Virus record (IMG/VR): IMGVR_UViG_3300035698_010970
Coordinates: 1 to 64,000 of that record
DNA from: a virus
Length of the DNA: 64,000 bases
Direction: 5' to 3' (one strand)
A model generated the notes under the pieces. It had not been told where the DNA came from. It made no database searches and was given only the letters and a program-made list of their open reading frames with translations. Below, piece after piece: positions 21,921-31,690 of this stretch (within the stretch, counting starts at the first letter, position 1; each line of letters starts with the position of its first letter). The translations under genes were made by a program, and so were the position numbers.

Positions 21921-24900
21921 TCGTCTTTGGAGAAGGGTGCTAGCGGTGTTGTCGCAGGGTCTGGAGTGTTTCTCGTACGACCCTGATACATAGGCTTGCC
22001 GTTGAGGCGATACCTGTCCGCTGCGGTGGTTCCCTCACCATACCCCGTTCGGCTGATGATGCCCGAAAGATCGACGCCCTCTTTCAGCGTATCCCCATTA
22101 CCGGCTACAGAATGGGTCATAACGACCATCTGGATCTCATCTCCCTCAGTCGTGTCATCGTCTGTCGAGAACGCTTCTTCTGGGAAGTTGCGGACTAGCA
22201 GGGCCTTTCCTGCTAGCAAGGCGCCTTTGAGGACAGGGAGTTGATGGGGCTCCAAAGAGCCGCTATTCCAGTCCACAGGACCGCCAGGGTTCACTCCGTT
22301 GAGAACGAACACTGCTCCACCACCACGGAAGATGCGGTAGCGACGGGAGCCTCCTGGAGAGGAGTCCGTGAAGGCTCCATATTGCAGAATAGCGCCGTCT
22401 CCCATACCAATCAGCTCACCAGGAGCACCCGTATGGGGCGTGTACTCTTCTCCACCATTTTGAGTGAGAGGCAGCAAACGTTGTGAAGGACGAATCCCTC
22501 CCAGGAGTGTTTGGACCGCACTCGATGCATCGTTGAGCGGGTTTTCGCCCAAGAAGTCTGCGTCGTTGTAGAGAATGCCCATCGGCATTCTTTCTGTCAT
22601 TCCCGTGAGGTCGAACTTCGTAGTGCCACTACCTCCGTTGACCGGAAGATCAACGCCACCCGCAAGGTTCGCGGTGGTGATCGTAGCATCCAGAGTAGTC
22701 TCTCCCGACTTGGGAAGAAGCAACGTCAGGTTGTCCACGTCGTTGATCCGCACACGGATGCCGTTTCCTTCAGCACCAACAGTCCGGGAAATGATGTCGA
22801 TGACCTGGTCATCGACATCATTCCGAATGAAGACGGAGTTCTGCAACTCAGTCCTCGCGACCATCTTCGCAGCCAACTCTTTGGCCACAACCGTTTCGTC
22901 TGGCGACGAAGCATCAAACTCATCTTCAGCTACCGTCGCACCGTTGTTGGCACGGAAGCTTACAACGGTTCCATCGAGGCGAACCACATCCACTCGGGTT
23001 GCATTCGGGCTCGGGAGGAAGATCATCGTCGCGTTGTTTCCGTCAACACGCAAATCGACAGAAGCCCGGCTTGAGTTCTTCTTCTGACCTTCGGTGAAGG
23101 CCCGAGGTAGGAACCTCCATGCAGGCGTTCCTGGCCCGCTTGGGATACGAGAAGAAGCCTCTGAGGTGTTCTCCATGAACCCAACGTCTAGCTCCGTTCC
23201 CGGATAGACAACGCCACCAATGTTGCCCGAACCCATTGTCGTGTAGAAGTCCAAGGACGCTAACACTTGAAGGGAACGTGCATTGGGTCGTTCGGGGATT
23301 TGATTCCCGCTTGCGTCATACTGCTGAATGTGTGTATTAACTGCGTAAGCATCCGATTGTGCAACTTGCCCAGGACGATGCTCATAGTCAGAAGTGGTGC
23401 GAGTCACTCCCGCACGAGTCATGAACGGGTCACCCTGGTAGACCGTGCGCTCGTAAGCGACGTACAGAGTCGAGGAGTCCGGAGCGGCATGAGGAAGAAC
23501 CAAGCTGGCACCCTCAAGCTCTGGGTTATCGCCATCCGTGATGAGAGCACCCTCTCCGTTGTGGCGTCGAGCCATGACGAAGTTGTTCTCCGTGATCCAC
23601 CCTTTGGCAAACACGAACACTGTGCACTCCACGACGTACTCTAGGTCTGCGAAGTCCTCCCCAGACGTGAAGCTGGGGGACTTGGTGATGTCGACGACGT
23701 TCTCAGGAATGATGTACGTATGGTCTCCACGCTCACCAGTCAAGTCGTAGGCTCCGTCTTCACAGATGAAGAGAGTCTGACGTTTGGCGTCGCGGCGCAA
23801 AAGGTTCGTTGCTCGACCCGCTTGAGGCGTCACACGGTCAACACCGAAGGACACGCCCCCTTGAGCTACGAAGTCACGACGGTCGTAGACCCCATACACA
23901 CGGGCCATACCAAGGTACGGAGGCATCATGATGCCTCGAAGACCTTTCCCGAAGTCGCTCGAAGACACGTTGGCAAGCTTGCCTGTGATCTCAGCCGCTT
24001 CTGGGCATCCAGATCCAATCGTCGTGGTCAAGCGACCCTGGTATGCTGGAGTAAGGGGGCCGGTGACGGTTCCATATTGTCCGTACGCAAACCCACTAGA
24101 AGACCCTGTCTGCACCAGCATGCGGGTAACAAGAGAGCCTCCGGACTGGTTGTCCTGACCTCCGATGGCAAAGAACGCAGGGTTCGAGGCATCAGTGGTG
24201 TCCGTGAACAGGTGGTTGATCCCCTCAAGGAAGGTGCCCGCACCAAACCCAGGACCGTTGTCCTGGTAGTAGGGAATATCCTGTCGACCAAAACGGGGCA
24301 TCCACTGCGGAGGAATCTGGTACCCCATTTGAAGACCTGTGGTCAACAGCTGACCGTCATCTTTGGCTCCGTCGAACCCGGTCGGGATGAGGGCGGGGTT
24401 AGGGTAGTTGCTATCGCCGAGCAGCGTCGGGTTATCGAGATCTCCCGTGTTGTCCGTCGTCATCCCCTGAAGTGTCATCTCCAAACGTTGGAACGGACGG
24501 AACATGAGAGTTTTCGACCCTCGGTCCAGGAAGGCTTCGGTTTCCCGGGTAATCTCCGAGTTAAGCACGACATTGCCACCGTAGGCGGGAGCTGTAGGAG
24601 CGTCAAGCCCGTTTGACGGGAGACGGTTCCACAGCTGAACGTGAGCCCGTGTGAAGTCAGCCTCTGGAGGACTACCAGGAGCGCCTGTGGCAGCTGGGAA
24701 GTCCGTGTCTAGGTTAGCCGGGCTTTGGTTCAAGACCGTGCCAGGAGGGCTCTGCATAGCTACACGGTGGACCCTATCAGGGACACGTGCAGTTGCACCA
24801 CGGTTGGAGTGGTACATCAAAGTCGTGTTGACGAGGCACTTGTAGTTAAAGGGAGTCTGCAAGGTGCGCCCAGGCAAGGCTCCAGGGTTGATGTTGGCAG

Positions 24901-27544
24901 AGTTCCAAGGGTTGGAAGCGCCACCTTCGTCGGCCTCGATGTCTGTCAGCGTGACCGTCATTGCAGAAGGACCGGAAGCAGAGCCGTTTCCGTCCTCTGC
25001 GTTGTGCTCCATAGAACGAGCTTGGAGCGTCAAGGTTCCCGGGGACGTCGTGTCGAAGGCTTGCACACCTTGAGAAAGGAAGCGCACTCGCAGGCTGTTT
25101 CCTGCAGAGGCCGAGCGGGTGGAGTATCCAACGGTTCCTGCACCAATGACTTGGAATGCTCCGTTGTTTTCGATGGCTTGGTCATCGCCAAAGACCACCA
25201 GGTACAGCTCCGAGGAGCTTCCTGTGAGATCTCGACCACCAGCGGTGATGAGATCAAATAAGGTCCGGCTTCCCCGAATGAGCGGGAAGCTCAAAATAGA
25301 TGGATCATCCACAAATTCCCCGAAGGAATCGAACGAATACCAGTCTCCCGCAACATCGAAGTTGAAGCCCGTAAGAACGATCTCACCTTCTCCGAGAGGG
25401 AGCGTTGCGGGGTTCGTATTGTTGTCTCGAAGGTCCGTTGTGGGGTCAATCCCAACAGCTTGAAAACGAGAGTTGACAAGACCACCAAGAACGATGAAAG
25501 GCTTCTCAAAGTTCAGCGACTGAAGCGGGTACATGGGACCCGGGTGCTCCACAGCCTCTTCGCCAGGACCTGCAGGAGCCATGCTCTGAAGGCCCGCTCC
25601 GGGAGCTTGAATGCCTTGGTTTGATTGCTCGGTGCTGAGCCAAGTCAAAGATATCGGGTGCTGCTTACCGACTTCGGAAGTTTTGTTATCGCTAGCTTTC
25701 CAGTACTCTTTGGGGCCTACGAAGCGGACGGCTCTCTCCGAACCATCTCGGAAGGTCTTCCGTGCCCCAACGTTTCCGGTGTCGCCACCGATGTACAAGA
25801 AGACCGTTGATCCATTCGTGAATCCTGGGGTCGTGTTGTTGAGGTTGTTGAGAAACCCGCTAGGTTTGAAATCTGCGCCGGCATTCCACGTTGTCAGATC
25901 GTCGAACGTATCAATGAACCCAGCGCTCATTGATCCCTCGTTGTCGAGCAGAGACGTTACGCGAGGTTGCAGAGCAGCAGCATCGGACCAGATGTAGCGA
26001 ATGCCGTCCGGGCCATCTTGGCCTTCCGTAGCATTGGGAGTCATTCCGTCTTGGTCAAGGAAGTCTACCTCTTCGATAGTCACACCTTGGGTGTCTCCAC
26101 CCGAGGCTCCTGCCGTTTTCCAAGTAGAGCGAAGACGGTTGCGCATCAAGGCTGCAACGTTGTGAAGCAGAAGACGCTCGTAGTCCCAGTCTCCAAGGTT
26201 GACGCCCCGACGCATGTCGAAGATGTCTTCTTCGTTGACCTCATCCGCGAACTTTCCGTCCGGTCGAGTGTTGAAGAATGTGACAGTCGTTCCCGTGCCT
26301 GCCGTCAGGACATCAGAGCGGCCCGTGTGGAGTGTGGGATCGGTTCCCCATTGTCCGCGTCCCCCTGCAGGGATTCGAATGATGTTGGGGTTGACCGTCG
26401 TGTCTACCGAATTGATGGCGATGACCTCGTCCTCGATGACCATGAACACGTTGGAAAGCGTGTGTCCAGTATCGTCAAAGCCGGAATTCTGAAGCCCATC
26501 AACTTCGATCTCCGTCAACAGAGCCGTTTGCTCCCCTGACAGATCGTTGATGAGAGCGACTTGGCTGAGAAGCTTTGCACCGTCGCGAGGGTTCGCCAAG
26601 GATGCGATGCTTGGTGTGCGGTTGAACGCTCCGTTTTGGTTGGGAGCACCCGCCAGGTTCACGGCTACGTAGGGCTGATTGTTGCGACGGAAGACAGCAC
26701 AGACGGGAATCGCGTAGATGTACCCGTCAACCGTTCCAAAGTCGTTGGAAGCGTCGCCATCTCCGGCACGCCACAAGGAAGGGTCTCCAAGCTGCTCTCG
26801 CATGTTTGCGAAGGCAGCATAGGATTGCGCGCTTGCTGTCGTTAGAGGACCTTGGGCCCGCACGTTCGGATCGTCAAGACCATCTGGGTAGACGTCGAGG
26901 TTGGGGCTGACCCCAGCTCCGGCGCCGTCTCCCACAACACGAAGACGGTACTGAATTTGTACGCGCTGGGTCGTCTGAGACCCGATCACAGGATCTTGGA
27001 GATCGTCCGTAACATTGGCCTGACCAAACTCCACGTTGCCGTATTTCCACACGGTAGCCGCAGAAGGCTTGTTGTCCGTCTTCGGGTTGGGAGCCACTAG
27101 GCTTCGCCAAACTTCTAGGAAAACGAAGTCCACGCGAGAGTCCGAATCAGGGGGCGGGAACAACTTGACGATGTTGTCCGTGGCACCGCTTTCCTGGTTG
27201 TTGGTGCCCGTGATAGGAACCACCATCCCGTTGACGTTGGCCCACACAACGGGATCAAACTCCTCAACTTCTCCGTCAGCGTTTCGACGCTGTTGCCCAA
27301 GACGGAACTGGTTGCTGTTGAGAGGATCCGTAACGTAGTCGTCTAGAGGACGAGTCGGATCGAGGAAGAAGCCAGAGTGTGCCTGGCTTCGGATGAACTC
27401 CTGAAATTGAGAGCTGCCCAGCTGCTGGGACAGGTTCAGTTCGGAGTCTAGCGGGGGCTTACCTGCCTGCCATACGACAGTTTGAAACTGCCGTGCAAGA
27501 GCAGAAAGGGTTCGGGAAACGCCATTTCCAAATTCTTCGGACAT
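21917..27544 (-). CDS. Giant tail/baseplate protein, DUF4815-like N-terminus (1875 aa)
   Basis: N-terminal region TVVWQAGKPPLDSELNLSQQ and SQAHSGF, then VDFVFLEVWRS, matches the start of the 1150-aa gene at 34916-38368 and resembles DUF4815-type tail proteins (xxGrxxldaELNxxQ). The remainder is beta-rich with many loops, as in fiber or tail-surface proteins. No enzyme motif seen. Part of the long co-oriented series of tail proteins; probably exposed on the virion and involved in host contact or baseplate structure. Confidence 0.75.
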   Translation of the reverse strand: MSEEFGNGVSRTLSALARQFQTVVWQAGKPPLDSELNLSQQLGSSQFQEFIRSQAHSGFFLDPTRPLDDYVTDPLNSNQFRLGQQRRNADGEVEEFDPVVWANVNGMVVPITGTNNQESGATDNIVKLFPPPDSDSRVDFVFLEVWRSLVAPNPKTDNKPSAATVWKYGNVEFGQANVTDDLQDPVIGSQTTQRVQIQYRLRVVGDGAGAGVSPNLDVYPDGLDDPNVRAQGPLTTASAQSYAAFANMREQLGDPSLWRAGDGDASNDFGTVDGYIYAIPVCAVFRRNNQPYVAVNLAGAPNQNGAFNRTPSIASLANPRDGAKLLSQVALINDLSGEQTALLTEIEVDGLQNSGFDDTGHTLSNVFMVIEDEVIAINSVDTTVNPNIIRIPAGGRGQWGTDPTLHTGRSDVLTAGTGTTVTFFNTRPDGKFADEVNEEDIFDMRRGVNLGDWDYERLLLHNVAALMRNRLRSTWKTAGASGGDTQGVTIEEVDFLDQDGMTPNATEGQDGPDGIRYIWSDAAALQPRVTSLLDNEGSMSAGFIDTFDDLTTWNAGADFKPSGFLNNLNNTTPGFTNGSTVFLYIGGDTGNVGARKTFRDGSERAVRFVGPKEYWKASDNKTSEVGKQHPISLTWLSTEQSNQGIQAPGAGLQSMAPAGPGEEAVEHPGPMYPLQSLNFEKPFIVLGGLVNSRFQAVGIDPTTDLRDNNTNPATLPLGEGEIVLTGFNFDVAGDWYSFDSFGEFVDDPSILSFPLIRGSRTLFDLITAGGRDLTGSSSELYLVVFGDDQAIENNGAFQVIGAGTVGYSTRSASAGNSLRVRFLSQGVQAFDTTSPGTLTLQARSMEHNAEDGNGSASGPSAMTVTLTDIEADEGGASNPWNSANINPGALPGRTLQTPFNYKCLVNTTLMYHSNRGATARVPDRVHRVAMQSPPGTVLNQSPANLDTDFPAATGAPGSPPEADFTRAHVQLWNRLPSNGLDAPTAPAYGGNVVLNSEITRETEAFLDRGSKTLMFRPFQRLEMTLQGMTTDNTGDLDNPTLLGDSNYPNPALIPTGFDGAKDDGQLLTTGLQMGYQIPPQWMPRFGRQDIPYYQDNGPGFGAGTFLEGINHLFTDTTDASNPAFFAIGGQDNQSGGSLVTRMLVQTGSSSGFAYGQYGTVTGPLTPAYQGRLTTTIGSGCPEAAEITGKLANVSSSDFGKGLRGIMMPPYLGMARVYGVYDRRDFVAQGGVSFGVDRVTPQAGRATNLLRRDAKRQTLFICEDGAYDLTGERGDHTYIIPENVVDITKSPSFTSGEDFADLEYVVECTVFVFAKGWITENNFVMARRHNGEGALITDGDNPELEGASLVLPHAAPDSSTLYVAYERTVYQGDPFMTRAGVTRTTSDYEHRPGQVAQSDAYAVNTHIQQYDASGNQIPERPNARSLQVLASLDFYTTMGSGNIGGVVYPGTELDVGFMENTSEASSRIPSGPGTPAWRFLPRAFTEGQKKNSSRASVDLRVDGNNATMIFLPSPNATRVDVVRLDGTVVSFRANNGATVAEDEFDASSPDETVVAKELAAKMVARTELQNSVFIRNDVDDQVIDIISRTVGAEGNGIRVRINDVDNLTLLLPKSGETTLDATITTANLAGGVDLPVNGGSGTTKFDLTGMTERMPMGILYNDADFLGENPLNDASSAVQTLLGGIRPSQRLLPLTQNGGEEYTPHTGAPGELIGMGDGAILQYGAFTDSSPGGSRRYRIFRGGGAVFVLNGVNPGGPVDWNSGSLEPHQLPVLKGALLAGKALLVRNFPEEAFSTDDDTTEGDEIQMVVMTHSVAGNGDTLKEGVDLSGIISRTGYGEGTTAADRYRLNGKPMYQGRTRNTPDPATTPLAPFSKDE

Positions 27545-27557
27545 CGGTCAAGCCTCT

Positions 27558-28361
27558 TTAGAACATGACGGCGTACGCCGCAATGCACTTTCTTCGTGTA
27601 GGAGCATTATTTCGGAAGGCGAGACGTACAGACGTCCCGGGGGTGCAAAAGGAAACGGGGACGAGCCTCTGAACTTCGGTCCAAGACACGCCATCATTGA
27701 TGGAGAGATACACTTGAAGGTCTGAAGGCTCTTGGTCGACTTCAAGAGCTGCGACCAGAGAGGGGGTATTGAGACCGGCCGTAGCTCCAAAATCGGAGCG
27801 AACGTCCTGCGTTGCGTCACAGTCGTAGATATACCAGTAGGCAACGAACTCATCGGAGCCAATGCCTCCCGTAAAAGGAGACACATCGATCGTGTCGGAG
27901 ATCACCAAACCCGGTGCGGTGGGTGCCGCCCCGGTATTCGCTGCTAGCATCGCAGTATTGTTCGGAGCCTGCCCGGCTGTAAAGGGTCCGCCTGTCCCCC
28001 GTCCAGTGATAGCCCTTGTACGGAAAGAGTCTCCCGTATCGGGATCCGTAAGGGTTGGAGCCGACGGACTACTCGCATCGACAACGATATCGTCCACATC
28101 CGCAGCTTCGAGAAGAGGGTTGTACAAGATGTTGTCGTATTGCGGGAACTGCGCTAGCAACCCCGCGTAAGCTTGGGCAACAACTGAGTTAGGGTTGTTG
28201 GACGGGAGTACGAAGGACGTGGGCTCAACATGCAAAGAGACGCCTTCAGGCGTGGGGAGCACGTATTTGCCATTTGTTGGCGCAAAGCGGCCAATTTCCG
28301 GAACCTTCTCTACTTCGAGAATTCCGTTTGTTGTCCTGTCTACAAGGATGCGCATCGTCAA
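27558..28361 (-). CDS. Tail-associated protein, 267 aa
   Basis: Starts MTMRILVDRTTNGILEVEKV; a second Met two residues on could be used. Beta-rich with VEPTSFVLPSNNPNSVVAQA, DEFVAYWYIYDCDATQDVRS and a C-terminal strand pair (VRLAFRNNAPTRRKCIAAYAV). No family recognised. Lies between two giant tail genes, 13 nt before the 1875-aa gene. Confidence 0.68.
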   Translation of the reverse strand: MTMRILVDRTTNGILEVEKVPEIGRFAPTNGKYVLPTPEGVSLHVEPTSFVLPSNNPNSVVAQAYAGLLAQFPQYDNILYNPLLEAADVDDIVVDASSPSAPTLTDPDTGDSFRTRAITGRGTGGPFTAGQAPNNTAMLAANTGAAPTAPGLVISDTIDVSPFTGGIGSDEFVAYWYIYDCDATQDVRSDFGATAGLNTPSLVAALEVDQEPSDLQVYLSINDGVSWTEVQRLVPVSFCTPGTSVRLAFRNNAPTRRKCIAAYAVMF

Positions 28362-28424
28362 AGTACCTTACCTGCAAGAGAGCGCAGGCGGCTCTACCAA
28401 CGCGCCTCTATAGACCCAAAAACG

Positions 28425-31400
28425 TCAAAGTTTGGGGGTCTTGTCTCGGAACCTGTTGACCAAGGATGCATAGAAAAAGCGATGATCAACACTTCCGACG
28501 CCTGTAACGTTGCGCCCAGCTTGCGTCACTTCCAAGCTTTGAAGGGTGATGAACGCAGGATCTACTACGTCAATCTCGCTCATCTTGTGCAACTCTTGGT
28601 CGAAAAGAGCCATCTTCAAACGAGATTGGTACTCAGAAGTTGCCGGCACGTAGTACTTGTCCGTCTCAATGACCAGCGTGTAGGGTATCGAGAAGCCTGC
28701 GTCTGACAGCCTCGCAAAACAGTTGGCAGGCTGCACGAGCGACGCTCCAAGCTGGTTTTGGACCGTCCACTCAAAACCTAGTGGGCCCGTGCTTGGGTCA
28801 CCCGTAAACCGTATTCCGGCATAGTCGGTAGTCGGGTCCAGTGGGTCTGCCGTGGCTTCGAGGGCCGACCCAGAAGGTCCGCACAACCCCGAGAAAAAGT
28901 TGTAGCCGTCGTTCGTGTTTGCCAGGACAGCAAACTTGATCACAAGACGGAAGGATTGCGTGAGGTAGATTTCGCTCTCAGTGTCAAACCCACCAATAAC
29001 GTTAGGTCCACCTCCTACAACTTGCCATTGTGCATACTGCCCGTGCTCTCGATCCGAACCAAATACTGGAAGCCCAAAACCTCCTTGCAACTGGAAGCTT
29101 CCGAGGATCCCGCTGGCAGAAAGGACGTCAGCGGGAAGGGCCGCTCCTGATGGCGTAATCAGGCCAGACTGGTGCCACTGATATGTGGAGTCTGCATCTA
29201 GCGTGATTGTGCCATCCACCTCCGAGTTAATTTGCCCTCGGTCTACTCGAATAGCTTTAACACGTTGGGAGCTGCCGTACGTGGTGTCGTATCGGTGGTC
29301 GTCATATCCGAAGTCCTTGTTGGAAGTCTGCGCGCTGAATGCAACATCCCTACGTAACTTGACCACAAGGTCAGTGGAGCCTGCAAAACTAGGATCCGAT
29401 GCCGTGGAAAGACTGCTAATACCGCCAAGAGCCGTAACCTCTTGTCCAGTCGTCACCACGTTGCGGGTCTCTGTGTACCCCCAAACGCCTTGAGAGACGC
29501 CCGTGTCTCGCTCCAAAATTTCGATAACGCCTGTGCGAGGAGCGTTAGCCCATTGTCGATCGAGAACGATCTCCACAGGGTTGGGTACAAGCAAGCTAGC
29601 TCCAACGTACGGAGCGAGAACAACGCTGGTGGTGTTGTTCCCGTCAACTCTGGCCACTACTGGAGAGCTGTAGACATCGACATCCTCAACAGTGCCTCCC
29701 GTGATGCGGACTCCCGTGCCTAGCTGGGATTCCTCCATGGAGTAAGGAATGCAAGCTGCGAAAAGGACAACCTCTTCCCGAGGGTTCGTCGTTCCCGGCC
29801 CACCGATGATATCGTTGGGAATCACGTCTCCGCCAGCGCGGTTTGGGGGGTGGCTCAGACGCACAAGCCCAGAAGAATAGTCCACCTCGATGTACTGCTT
29901 TTCCGCAAGCGTGCTATCGATAACCAACTCCCCGCGAGTGTCGATGGGGTTGCTGAAGTCTGGGATAGGGTTGCCGGCACCGTCATCTTGAGCTGGGAAG
30001 AGGACCATCCTAAAGCCTAGATCCAGCATGCTTCCTGGGTTGGAAGCTCCGGGAATACCTACGCCAGGGTCTGTCGCCGTATCGAAGATAGAGCGTTCAG
30101 GACGTCCATGGCTGGCTCCTCCAGGTTGGGAAAGCCCAGCGCCGCCAACATTGGAAACCTGCTTTTCGAAGCGCTCAACGTCATGGGGGTCGATGAGGTT
30201 TTTGATCCGAGCAGCTTCGATGACATCGGGATTGTAGTCCCCGAGCCAAGCTTCGGAAACCGGACGGTGTAAGGAGTAGACAAGACGGTGCCGAGGACCT
30301 GTTGCAGCGTCTTGGTAGTATGGACCTGGACCGAAAGTGATGCTTCCGCTTGCAGGATCTACCGTCGCTACAGATTGCAGCGTGATAGAGCCCGAGCCAA
30401 AGCTGTGATCCACGACGGGGAAGTAGCCAAATACGTCTTGACTCGCGCCGAACGTCAGAGGAGTGTCCCCACCGCTGTCTAGGTTGTAGACTTTGGCGAC
30501 GAGGCCAACATCTGTGGGGGAAGCTAGGGGGGACTGGACTCTCCAAAATCCGATGCCATCGGGTGGCAGGGCTCCGACGTCCGAGAAAACATTTTCTCCA
30601 ACGCCACCACGGGTCTCGTGGGGGAAGGGTAGGGGGAGGGCATTACGGCCACCGTAAGCACCAGGCTCACCCGTCAACCCTGTAGCTTCGAAGCCCCCTT
30701 GCAGCCAAGATCCGTCCCCTAAAACTCCGCCGTTGAAGGGTGGATACAGATCGGAAGTGGCGGAGAACTCCGGAGAGAGCGTGGCGAAGACTTGCTCTTG
30801 GCCTACCCCTGATCCTGAGCCTCGAATCGCTTGCAAGCGAGTGACGTATGGCTTGAGGAGTGTGACGGACCGACAAACGCGAGTCGTAGCCGGAGGTAGA
30901 TCAAAGAAACTGCTGAGGAGCTTGTTGGGGTGAAGCTCGATAACGTTCGCGTCAATGCTTGCAACTCGGAAAAGCTCGTATCGCGCAGTGTTCAGTGCTT
31001 CCGGAAGCGCTGAAAGAGCTGTGGGACCTACAGTGGGGATCGAGCCCGGATTCGTTCCGTCATCGGAGATAAGGACATAAAGCCCACCGTTAGGCTCTGT
31101 GGGACCGCCAATCGTGAAAACAGGTGCGTCAGGACCATATCCGTCAGTGACGTTGCTTATGACTGCGGATGCGCCATCCGGGCGGTCGCTCAGCTGAAGC
31201 TCGTCTCCCCCGTTAGGCCCAGTCTCTGCCGTGATCGTCCAAGTGTGGTCGCAAAATGGAGACTTGAGCGTAGGTCCAACAACCTCGTAGCTAATTGGGT
31301 GGCCTACAAGAGACGGCCCCTTGCTACCGGACCGGTTTGTACGCCAGTTGTAGGGAACAAAATCGATGTCTGGAACACCACGAAGCCCGAGCTTGGACGT

Positions 31401-31688
31401 CTTTGCTCGAACCGGAACAGGGGCAGCCTTCTCACCATACTTCTCGTCGCCGTAACCCAGAACAGGGGACGTGACAGAGCCAATCCCGTAATTATAGGAA
31501 GCGGCCCAAGAGCCCGAGAATCCTCGAATGATGTCCGTGGCAAGAGAGGAGTTATTCGCGACTACCGAAGTCTCTCGTGAGAAAGGCTCTTGCCACGGCG
31601 CATTGGACGAGACTCCGTCTCCGGTCTTAGCAAGAGCTTTCCGAAGCTCTTCAAGCTTCTTTTTGTCTTGGTCGCTGAGGGTTGCCAT
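28425..31688 (-). CDS. Large tail fiber/adhesin-like protein (1087 aa)
   Basis: A short helical start (DKKKLEELRKALAKTG) is followed by a long beta-rich body. Near the C-terminus (about 900-1080) a jelly-roll-like segment (LTQSFRLVIKFAVLAN; GIRFTGDPSTGPLGFEWTV) resembles concanavalin-type carbohydrate-binding folds. Two nucleotides separate it from the 1073-aa gene. Virion-surface binding is inferred from composition and position. Confidence 0.7.
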   Translation of the reverse strand: MATLSDQDKKKLEELRKALAKTGDGVSSNAPWQEPFSRETSVVANNSSLATDIIRGFSGSWAASYNYGIGSVTSPVLGYGDEKYGEKAAPVPVRAKTSKLGLRGVPDIDFVPYNWRTNRSGSKGPSLVGHPISYEVVGPTLKSPFCDHTWTITAETGPNGGDELQLSDRPDGASAVISNVTDGYGPDAPVFTIGGPTEPNGGLYVLISDDGTNPGSIPTVGPTALSALPEALNTARYELFRVASIDANVIELHPNKLLSSFFDLPPATTRVCRSVTLLKPYVTRLQAIRGSGSGVGQEQVFATLSPEFSATSDLYPPFNGGVLGDGSWLQGGFEATGLTGEPGAYGGRNALPLPFPHETRGGVGENVFSDVGALPPDGIGFWRVQSPLASPTDVGLVAKVYNLDSGGDTPLTFGASQDVFGYFPVVDHSFGSGSITLQSVATVDPASGSITFGPGPYYQDAATGPRHRLVYSLHRPVSEAWLGDYNPDVIEAARIKNLIDPHDVERFEKQVSNVGGAGLSQPGGASHGRPERSIFDTATDPGVGIPGASNPGSMLDLGFRMVLFPAQDDGAGNPIPDFSNPIDTRGELVIDSTLAEKQYIEVDYSSGLVRLSHPPNRAGGDVIPNDIIGGPGTTNPREEVVLFAACIPYSMEESQLGTGVRITGGTVEDVDVYSSPVVARVDGNNTTSVVLAPYVGASLLVPNPVEIVLDRQWANAPRTGVIEILERDTGVSQGVWGYTETRNVVTTGQEVTALGGISSLSTASDPSFAGSTDLVVKLRRDVAFSAQTSNKDFGYDDHRYDTTYGSSQRVKAIRVDRGQINSEVDGTITLDADSTYQWHQSGLITPSGAALPADVLSASGILGSFQLQGGFGLPVFGSDREHGQYAQWQVVGGGPNVIGGFDTESEIYLTQSFRLVIKFAVLANTNDGYNFFSGLCGPSGSALEATADPLDPTTDYAGIRFTGDPSTGPLGFEWTVQNQLGASLVQPANCFARLSDAGFSIPYTLVIETDKYYVPATSEYQSRLKMALFDQELHKMSEIDVVDPAFITLQSLEVTQAGRNVTGVGSVDHRFFYASLVNRFRDKTPKL

Positions 31689-31690
31689 AG

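Noticed and set aside
23720-24616. Plus-strand frame of 298 codons inside the 1875-aa tail gene
   Set aside because: Antisense shadow of a beta-rich tail gene, with unnatural Arg/Ser/Val-rich composition.
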